A DNA stretch of 64,000 bases. Source: Marinomonas sp. MED121. Its GTDB lineage: Bacteria > Pseudomonadota > Gammaproteobacteria > Pseudomonadales > Marinomonadaceae. Position 1 is the first letter of the stretch; the number at the start of each line of letters is the position of its first letter. The stretch lies in contig NZ_CH672431.1 in NCBI RefSeq assembly GCF_000153025.1, forward strand, positions 500,908-564,907. Reading direction: 5' to 3'. This document shows, piece by piece, positions 55,620 to 64,000 of this stretch. The position numbers and the translations under genes are program-made. The notes under the pieces are model-generated. The model did not search any database. It was not told the origin of the DNA and saw only the letters and a program-made list of their open reading frames with translations.

Positions 55620-55838
55620 GACTACCTAATATTAAGACGAGTATTAGTTTGCACTAAAAAAGAAAAAATTGATGGTCTACCGGCAAGCATTGTAAAAGAT
55701 TCTAAGACCTTATGCTTGGATTTATCATTTCCTTTACAAAAGAAAGTAAAGCCGATGTTATGTCAAACAAATGTTATTAACCTGAAGTTAAATCCTTATA
55801 ATAAGCAATTACTTATATCTAAACGCCTGGATGAAAAC

Positions 55839-56396
55839 ATGACACAAGTTAAACCTATCATTTTGCTCGATCGAGACGGGGTCATTAACCAAGACTCAGA
55901 TCAATATGTAAAATCACTAGATGAATGGATTCCTATTCCAGGTAGCATTAAATCGATTGCGGCTTTATCTAAAGCAGGCTTTAAAGTCTTTGTTGTGACC
56001 AATCAATCCGGCATAGCCAGAGGCTATTATGATATTGATACCTTAACTGCCATGCATAATAAGATGACACAATTGGTTGAAGCAGAGGGCGGCAGTATTA
56101 GTGGGATTCGCTATTGCCCACATGGCCCAGACGATGAGTGTGATTGCCGTAAACCTAAAGCAGGCATGATAGAGTCAATTGAAGCAGAGCTAGGCGTTAA
56201 TTTTGAAGAAACACCCGCTATTATGGTGGGCGACTCTAAGCGAGATTTAGAAGCAGGCCACGCCAGAGGTTGCCAAGCGGCATTAGTGCTAACAGGAAAG
56301 GGGCGAGATACCCAGTATAAGGATATCGACTGCCATTTTCAGGTGTATACCGATTTAGCCGCCTTCACGTTAGCCACCTTATACCAATACAGTTAG
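55839..56396 (+). CDS. gmhB: D-glycero-D-manno-heptose 1,7-bisphosphate 7-phosphatase
   Basis: A HAD phosphatase in ADP-heptose synthesis for LPS core. It has 185 residues with LLDRDGVINQDSD near 10, VTNQSGIARGYY near 51, the zinc-binding CPHGPDDECDCRKPKAGM near 94, and MVGDSKRDLEAG near 132. The ATG at 55839 is chosen because the family N-terminus starts there; the 41 in-frame codons upstream look non-coding. Confidence 0.95.
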   Translation: MTQVKPIILLDRDGVINQDSDQYVKSLDEWIPIPGSIKSIAALSKAGFKVFVVTNQSGIARGYYDIDTLTAMHNKMTQLVEAEGGSISGIRYCPHGPDDECDCRKPKAGMIESIEAELGVNFEETPAIMVGDSKRDLEAGHARGCQAALVLTGKGRDTQYKDIDCHFQVYTDLAAFTLATLYQYS

Positions 56397-56427
56397 AAAC
56401 AGTTATAGTTCAAGCAAGTTTTAAGAC

Positions 56428-56464
56428 ACAAAGAGAGCGACGATGAATATGCCGCTCTCTTTGT
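56428..56464. terminator. Hairpin between gmhB and the PfpI-family gene
   Basis: A 12-base perfect stem (ACAAAGAGAGCG with its complement) and a 13-base loop between convergent genes. T tracts are short, so strength is uncertain. Confidence 0.65.
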
Positions 56465-56484
56465 ACAATTAATAAAAGGCAGTG

Positions 56485-57087
56485 TTATTCGTCTAAAAAA
56501 GGGCTCACTTGCTGCAAGGTTAAATCAACAAAAAGCCCTTTCTCTGCAACTGGGGCAACATAATCAATTGCACTTTTCATTGCTTCTATACCTTCTAAGC
56601 GAGCAATCACCCAAGCTGCAAGATATTGTGATGCAAGGCATCCACCCGCTGTCGCTATCCCTTGATTGGCATAAAATGCTTGGTTTAATACTTTAACCCC
56701 AGCTTCTTGCACCCAAGGTTTAGTAGTGAGATCAGTACAAGCTGGGATATTTCGTAATAAACCTAACTTAGCGAGTATCAGGGCGCCAGAACACTGAGCC
56801 CCTATAAGCTGTCTGCTTGGGTCTAATGATAATTGAGACATGATGCCTTTATCTTCCACGATTTGACGAGTTTTCATACCACTGCCCACCAGCACTACAT
56901 CCGCGTTAGAAGCCTCAATAAGGTCTATTTGCCTTTCAATCACAACACAATTCATCGATCTAACCTGCTGACTTGGTGATGCAATTGAAACGTGCCAGTC
57001 AGGTTTTTTAATTCGATTTAAAATGCCCAGTGCAATAAAAGAATCCAACTCATTAAATCCGTCAAATGTAAGAATAGCGATATGCAT
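56485..57087 (-). CDS. DJ-1/PfpI-family protein
   Basis: A 200-residue protein of the class I glutamine amidotransferase-like DJ-1/PfpI family. It starts MHIAILTFDGFNELD, and the nucleophile-elbow Cys lies in IGAQCSGALILA near 100. The ATG at 57087 is preferred to one six bases earlier because AAGGAG is ideally spaced from it. Function is unknown; relatives include isonitrile hydratase-like and chaperone-like proteins. It is divergent from a MocR regulator, with an operator-like palindrome between them. Confidence 0.9.
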   Translation of the reverse strand: MHIAILTFDGFNELDSFIALGILNRIKKPDWHVSIASPSQQVRSMNCVVIERQIDLIEASNADVVLVGSGMKTRQIVEDKGIMSQLSLDPSRQLIGAQCSGALILAKLGLLRNIPACTDLTTKPWVQEAGVKVLNQAFYANQGIATAGGCLASQYLAAWVIARLEGIEAMKSAIDYVAPVAEKGLFVDLTLQQVSPFLDE

Positions 57088-57141
57088 AATCATTGCTCCT
57101 TTGTCAGTTAACTTGTTAGCAAGGATTCTATTCGCTAAAGT

Positions 57142-57165
57142 CATGACAATAAAATAATTGTCATG
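57142..57165. promoter_or_regulatory. Palindromic operator candidate between PfpI and MocR genes
   Basis: CATGACAAT, six A/T bases, ATTGTCATG: a perfect 9+9 inverted repeat ending 11 bases before the MocR start and lying about 55 bases from the PfpI start. It is well placed for control of both genes by the MocR protein. Confidence 0.7.
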
Positions 57166-57176
57166 GATACAATTTG

Positions 57177-58523
57177 ATGAGAGTGCCTAAATATAAGGTC
57201 ATAGTCGATCAGCTAGCAGATAAAATTCGTTCAGGAGAGTATCCCCCAGGGCATAAACTCATCACACATAGGCAGTTATCAACTCAAAAAGGCATTGCGC
57301 TTGTCACGGCATCTAGGGTGTACGCTGAACTAGAAAAAATGGGCTTAATTAGTAGCGAAGTAGGCCGTGGAACCTTTGTCAAAGAGAGCCAAATACCTCT
57401 GGGTCATGGCATAGATCAAGCTGAAACGTTAGAAGGGATGCAGGACCTAAGTTTTAATTCACCTTTGTTAGCTCACCAACCCAAATTACTCCGAGATTCT
57501 TTAAGAGCATTGAGCATGTCGGGTGACTTAGAGTCATTATTAGAATATCAGCCCCATGCGGGAAGACATTATGATAGGGAGATAGTGAGAAACGACTTAA
57601 TAGAGAAAGGTTTACACACTCAAACAGAACAAATATTAATGGTAAATGGTGCCCAGCATGGGCTGGCTGTCAGTCTTCTCTCTTTATTAAAGCCAGGGGA
57701 TATTGTTGCCGTGGATGCTCTAACTTATCCAGGGTTTAAAGCACTAGCTGAGGTACAAGGTATAGCGTTGATTGCTATTCCCTACACAAAAGAGGGTACC
57801 GACCTCGAGGTACTAGAGCAAATTTGCCAGAATAGGCAGGTGAAGGCCATTTATAGTATGCCCACACTTCATAACCCTTTAGGCTGGGTTATGAGCTTAG
57901 AGCAAAGACAAAAGCTTATTCACATAGCAAGAAAATACAAACTCATCATATTTGAAGATGGGGCATATAGCTTTTTAGAGGAAAATCCACCGGCGACACT
58001 TGCTCAGCTAGCCCCTGATATCACGCTTTATATTTCAGGTTTCTCAAAAAGTATTGCCACAGGTTTAAGGGTAGGGTTTATTGTTTCCCCTTTAAAATGG
58101 CTGCCACTATTAACCAGAGTGATTCGAGCAACAACTTGGAATACAGCAGGTTTGATTACTAGTTTGACGTGTAAATGGGTCCAAGATGGCACCTTAAAAC
58201 AACTTGAAAGTGAAAAACGTCAGGATGCAAATATAAGGCAAAAAATAGCGCGAAACGTGTTTTTTGATATGGATTATACCAGTCACCCAAACTCCTATTT
58301 TTTATGGTTATCTCTTCCTAAAGCACTTAGAACAGACCAGCTTATTGCGAGTTTACTTGCCCAGAATATTTCAGTCTCAGGGGCAGAACCATTTGCGACA
58401 ACAGGTTTTACCCCACATGCCATTCGTTTAGCTTTAGCATCCATAAAGCTTGAAATGTTAGAAACCTGCTTAATCAAGGTTAAAGAAACCATTGAATTAC
58501 ACGCCTACGGCAAAGGCTTTTAG
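57177..58523 (+). CDS. MocR-type regulator, GntR-aminotransferase fusion
   Basis: A 448-residue fusion: an N-terminal GntR winged helix (about 1-70; KIRSGEYPPGHKLITHRQLSTQ, then GLISSEVGRGTFV) joined to an aminotransferase class I domain with the PLP lysine in ISGFSKSIATGLRVGF near 295. The ATG at 57177 is preferred to TTG 57174. MocR proteins usually control a divergent neighbour, here the PfpI-family gene. The effector is unknown, probably an amine or amino acid. Confidence 0.94.
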   Translation: MRVPKYKVIVDQLADKIRSGEYPPGHKLITHRQLSTQKGIALVTASRVYAELEKMGLISSEVGRGTFVKESQIPLGHGIDQAETLEGMQDLSFNSPLLAHQPKLLRDSLRALSMSGDLESLLEYQPHAGRHYDREIVRNDLIEKGLHTQTEQILMVNGAQHGLAVSLLSLLKPGDIVAVDALTYPGFKALAEVQGIALIAIPYTKEGTDLEVLEQICQNRQVKAIYSMPTLHNPLGWVMSLEQRQKLIHIARKYKLIIFEDGAYSFLEENPPATLAQLAPDITLYISGFSKSIATGLRVGFIVSPLKWLPLLTRVIRATTWNTAGLITSLTCKWVQDGTLKQLESEKRQDANIRQKIARNVFFDMDYTSHPNSYFLWLSLPKALRTDQLIASLLAQNISVSGAEPFATTGFTPHAIRLALASIKLEMLETCLIKVKETIELHAYGKGF

Positions 58524-58529
58524 CCAATA

Positions 58530-58555
58530 AAAAAGCAGCCAATTGGCTGCTTTTT
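58530..58555. terminator. Bidirectional intrinsic terminator between mocR-type gene and gyrB
   Basis: An 11-base stem (AAAAAGCAGCC with its complement), AATT loop and five T residues, serving two convergent genes. Confidence 0.92.
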
Positions 58556-58580
58556 AAAATTGCTTAAGACGCTAATTTCA

Positions 58581-61004
<2,424 letters not shown>

Positions 61005-62132
61005 TTAACTCTCCTGCAAAACATCACTTGGATAATGGGACAATTCGCCAGCTTTCATTTCAAAATGACGAACGTCTATCGTCTCAGACCAGCTATAATC
61101 CATTAACTCTGGGCCGACACTCGTAATAAAAATTTGGCTATTTAACGCTTCTAATAATTGACAGAGTTTGTCTCTGTGTTCCTTGTCTAACTCGGCAGGT
61201 AAATCATCCACCAAGAAGACTAACGAGCGTCCGGATTCAATCAGCAACTTGCCTTGGGCAATTTTTAACGCTGATACCACCAGTTTTTGTTGTCCTCGGG
61301 AGAGGGCATCAAGAGCATCACCGGTTGGGGTTTTGACTCTTAAATCAGCTCTTTGAGGTCCGGTATTAGAGTAACCAGACTCGATATCCCGTGAACGACT
61401 AGCATCTAAAGATTGAGCCAGCGTTTTTTGTGCATCCCAACCTTGGAATAACTGTAAACTCACTTCAAGTGTTGCGTTTAAGCTAGATAAAACCTGTTTA
61501 AAGACAGGAATTAAACTTTCTAGGTAATCATGTCGATATTGATTTACCTCAGAACCTAATCGGATCAGCTCTTGATCAAATGCTAACAATAAATTGTCAG
61601 ATATTTTACCACGTCTAAGCAAGGAATTGCGCTGTTTTAATGCTTTTTGCCAACCCCGCCATGCATTTATAAAGCCTGGACTATGATGAAACACACCCCA
61701 GTCCAAAAATTGACGACGAATCTTAGGTGTTCCCTCTAATAAACGAAAAGCATCAGGGTTAATTAGCTGTATAGGTAGTGCCTGGGTTAACTCAACTAAA
61801 GACTGTATTTTTTGACCCGATAAACGCGCATCTAAGACACCATCTAACTGACGCTTTAAACCAATAGGTTGGGGGGAACTAAGGCCAAGACCTGTGGTTT
61901 GAACCGGTTCAATCAAAGCAAAAATAACACATTCACTAGTTTCTTTTTGAATATAAGTTTTATGTTTATGACTGCGAAAGGAACGGCCAAGGGAGAGCAG
62001 GTGGATTGCTTCTAAAATGGAAGTTTTACCACTGCCATTAGCACCAGAAATTAAATTGACGTGGGGAGATGGCTTAAACTGAACCTTGGATAGATTTCGT
62101 AATTGGGAAATATCCAAGCGTTGCAAGGGCAT
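61005..62132 (-). CDS. recF: DNA replication and repair protein RecF
   Basis: A SMC-like ATPase that helps load RecA at gaps. It has 375 residues with Walker A GANGSGKTSILEAIHLL near 31, the signature region LSRGQQKLVVSALK near 288 and Walker B LVFLVDDLPAELD near 315. It lies between dnaN and gyrB, consistent with one long transcript. Confidence 0.97.
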   Translation of the reverse strand: MPLQRLDISQLRNLSKVQFKPSPHVNLISGANGSGKTSILEAIHLLSLGRSFRSHKHKTYIQKETSECVIFALIEPVQTTGLGLSSPQPIGLKRQLDGVLDARLSGQKIQSLVELTQALPIQLINPDAFRLLEGTPKIRRQFLDWGVFHHSPGFINAWRGWQKALKQRNSLLRRGKISDNLLLAFDQELIRLGSEVNQYRHDYLESLIPVFKQVLSSLNATLEVSLQLFQGWDAQKTLAQSLDASRSRDIESGYSNTGPQRADLRVKTPTGDALDALSRGQQKLVVSALKIAQGKLLIESGRSLVFLVDDLPAELDKEHRDKLCQLLEALNSQIFITSVGPELMDYSWSETIDVRHFEMKAGELSHYPSDVLQES

Positions 62133-62206
62133 ATTGATTTACCTTGTGAAAATAGCGTCTAGAGCCAAACTTTAAAAAGGTGCAAAGTTTGGCTCTAAAT
62201 AAACAA

Positions 62207-63304
62207 TTACAGACGCATTGGCATAACGACATATTGAGCCGCATGGCTATCAGCTTCTTCAACAAGCGCACTGGCTGTCGCATCGTTCAAAGAAATTCTC
62301 ACTTCCTGACTGTTCACCACACCTAGCACATCAAGCAAATAGCTAACGTTAAAGCCAACTTCTAAATCATCGCCTTGATATTGAACTAATACCGATTCTT
62401 CCGCCTCTTCTTGCTCAGGGTTGTTAGCAAAAACTTGCAACATACCATTGGTAAGAATTAAGCGAACGCCACGATATTTTTCATTCGATAGGATTGAAGC
62501 ACGAAGAAAAACCTGACGTAATTCAAGACGATCAGCAATCACAATTTTATCGTTATTGCGCGGAATTACTCTATGGTAATCAGGGAATTTACCTTCAACT
62601 AATTTAGAGGTAAAAATGTAATCAGCCACTTTCGCACGGATATGGTTAGCACCGATTTGAAGCTCTACCGTCTCATCTGTGTCGCTTAACAAGCGGTTAA
62701 GTTCAAGCACACCTTTTCGTGGGACAATCACTTGTGTTAGATCGCCAGAAACTTGTGCGTCTTCAATTGCCGTTGCTAAGCGGTGTCCATCAGTGGAGAC
62801 AACACGCAGTTGACCATCAGCCACTTCAAACAACATACCGTTTAAATAGTAACGTACGTCCTGGTTTGCCATTGCAAAACCCGTTCTTTCGATCAAACGT
62901 CGAACACTATTTTGCGCGACGACGACACTTAAATCACCTTGCATGTCTTGAATATTTGGAAATTCATCAGCAGGCAATGTCGAAAGGGTAAAACGAGAGC
63001 GACCAGAGCGTATAATGGCACGAGTGTCATCGACTGATAGTTCAATCACAGCACTGTCAGGTAAACTTTTACAGATATCCATCAGCTTACGCGCAGGTAC
63101 CGTAATACGGCCTTCTTGGCATTCATCTAATTGAATATGACCGACCAGTTCCACTTCTAAATCAGAGCCAGTTAAGGTTAATTCGTTATCTTTAACTTCC
63201 AACAAAACATTCGCCAATACCGGCATAGTTTGTTTACGCTCAACCACACCAGCAACAAGTTGAAGTGGTTTTAGAAGTGTCTCGCGGACAACTGAAAATT
63301 TCAT
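62207..63304 (-). CDS. dnaN: DNA polymerase III beta subunit (sliding clamp)
   Basis: The processivity clamp, 365 residues in three clamp domains. It starts MKFSVVRETLLKPL. The ATG at 63304 is preferred to an upstream in-frame start because AGGAAG lies just before it and the family N-terminus begins there. The C-terminus ends YVVMPMRL, the conserved clamp ending. Confidence 0.98.
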   Translation of the reverse strand: MKFSVVRETLLKPLQLVAGVVERKQTMPVLANVLLEVKDNELTLTGSDLEVELVGHIQLDECQEGRITVPARKLMDICKSLPDSAVIELSVDDTRAIIRSGRSRFTLSTLPADEFPNIQDMQGDLSVVVAQNSVRRLIERTGFAMANQDVRYYLNGMLFEVADGQLRVVSTDGHRLATAIEDAQVSGDLTQVIVPRKGVLELNRLLSDTDETVELQIGANHIRAKVADYIFTSKLVEGKFPDYHRVIPRNNDKIVIADRLELRQVFLRASILSNEKYRGVRLILTNGMLQVFANNPEQEEAEESVLVQYQGDDLEVGFNVSYLLDVLGVVNSQEVRISLNDATASALVEEADSHAAQYVVMPMRL

Positions 63305-63333
63305 TATCTTCCTCGTAGTTATCAATCACGACC

Positions 63334-63723
63334 TTAGGTCGTCAAAATTCGCATAAGTTGCTTATAGTCTTCACGAATATCCGAATCCGTATCCTGTAGT
63401 TCTTTGATCTTACGAATCGCATGAAGCGCAGTAGTATGATCGCGACCACCAAAAGCATCACCAATCTCTGGCAAACTATGGTTAGTCAATTCTTTAGCAA
63501 GTGACATGGCCACTTGTCTGGGTCGAGCAATAGAGCGATTTCGTCTTTTAGACAATAAGTCGCTAATCTTAATTTTGTAATATTCCGCCACAATACGCTG
63601 AATATTATCGATATTGACCAGTTTATCTTGTAGCGCCAACAAATCTTTTAACGACTCCCTAACAAAATCAGGGGTAATGGCACGACCGGTAAAATGAGAG
63701 TTTGCAATAACACGCTTCAAGGC
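63334..63723 (-). pseudogene. dnaA: Chromosomal replication initiator DnaA, C-terminal fragment cut by a vector junction
   Basis: Encodes the last 129 residues of DnaA: the end of the AAA+ domain ([34 protein letters not shown]) and domain IV, with the DNA-binding signature [16 protein letters not shown]. It is intact to the stop but breaks at 63723, where cloning-adapter sequence begins. The truncation is an assembly or clone-end artefact, not a real pseudogene. The remainder and oriC are missing from this window. Confidence 0.95.
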
Positions 63724-64000
63724 CTTTCCAGCACACTGGGGTCATAGCTGTTTCCTGATCTAGGTGACCATCCTAGCACAGGGGGATCGATCCTCTAGAG
63801 TCGACCTGCAGGCATGCAAGCTCTGCATTAATGAATCGGCCAACGCGCGGGGAGAGGCGGTTTGCGTATTGGGCGCTCTTCCGCTTCCTCGCTCACTGAC
63901 TCGCTGCGCTCGGTCGTTCGGCTGCGGCGAGCGGTATCAGCTCACTCAAAGGCGGTAATACGGTTATCCACAGAATCACGGGATAACGCACGAAAGAACA
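63724..64000. other. Cloning vector sequence (BstXI adapter, lacZ region, pUC polylinker and ori side)
   Basis: Starts with CTTTCCAGCACACTGG (BstXI adapter and site), then GTCATAGCTGTTTCCTG (M13 reverse primer site, 63741-63757), a pUC-type polylinker with XbaI, SalI, PstI and SphI sites (about 63793-63821), and the pUC segment running toward its replication origin. Two G to C differences from the usual pUC sequence near 63979 and 63991 look like end-of-read errors. It is synthetic contamination, not genome. Confidence 0.97.

Noticed and set aside
55716..55838. N-terminal extension of GmhB by 41 residues
   Set aside because: The extension has no family match and the conserved N-terminus begins at the internal ATG 55839.
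63764..63958. Open reading frame of 64 codons at the right end
   Set aside because: It lies entirely in cloning-vector sequence.
63964..63972. TTATCCACA, a perfect DnaA box near dnaA, suggesting oriC
   Set aside because: It is part of the pUC origin-side segment of the vector, not chromosomal.

Overview
The window reads as an origin-proximal piece of a gammaproteobacterial chromosome, most like a marine Oceanospirillales bacterium such as Marinomonas. The genus is inferred from overall flavour and gene content; no rRNA is present to confirm it. The right end carries gyrB-recF-dnaN-dnaA on the minus strand, next to an lpxL-like gene, gmhB, trkA/trkH, rsmB, fmt, def and dprA. This is the oriC neighbourhood known from Pseudomonas and relatives. 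Two perfect parS sites, in dprA and rsmB, and one near-match support an origin-proximal position. The last 277 bases (63724-64000) are not genomic: they are a BstXI cloning adapter joined to pUC-type vector, and dnaA is cut off at that junction.

Layout: 1-3.0 kb is a nitric-oxide stress operon (small membrane protein, nnrS, hmp) behind a sigma54-type promoter with two NorR-like sites. 3.0-8.0 kb holds an EamA exporter, a periplasmic solute-binding protein, an acyltransferase, aroE and hemF. 8.3-10.8 kb is a small accessory islet with a HEPN/MNT pair, an HNH nuclease-like gene and a ParE/Phd pair. 10.9-13.0 kb has a ketoacyl-ACP synthase and a divergent TetR regulator. 13.1-27.4 kb is a beta-glucan utilisation locus: a secreted multidomain GH16, a LytS/LytTR two-component pair, a LacI regulator, a GH3 beta-glucosidase without a signal peptide, and a five-gene oligopeptide-type ABC transporter. 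It is tied together by repeated GAAAGCGCTTTC operator-like sites. 27.7-31.6 kb is gabD-gabT with a LysR gene. 32.3-41.0 kb is a tight operon of TorT-like binding protein, ribose-type ABC transporter, PxpA (YcsF), biotin carboxylase, PxpB, PxpC and a minimal biotin carrier, followed by a beta-carbonic anhydrase. 41.1-44.3 kb has a LysR gene, a TetR gene and lpd. 44.6 kb onward is housekeeping: cysQ, hslR, dprA, def-fmt-rsmB, trkA-trkH, ybaK, lpxL-like, gmhB, a PfpI/MocR divergent pair, and the gyrB-dnaA cluster.

How the parts work together: the GH16 enzyme would cut polymeric beta-glucan outside the cell, the ABC transporter would import oligosaccharides, and GH3 would finish hydrolysis in the cytoplasm under LacI control. 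The least described system is the 32-41 kb operon. It combines the three 5-oxoprolinase-type proteins with a complete set of biotin-carboxylase parts, a dedicated importer and a bicarbonate-supplying enzyme. This suggests import and biotin-dependent breakdown of a small cyclic or linear amide whose identity cannot be read from sequence. About 360 bases upstream of this operon lies a candidate structured RNA with its own terminator. No insertion sequences, CRISPR arrays, tRNA or rRNA genes were seen.
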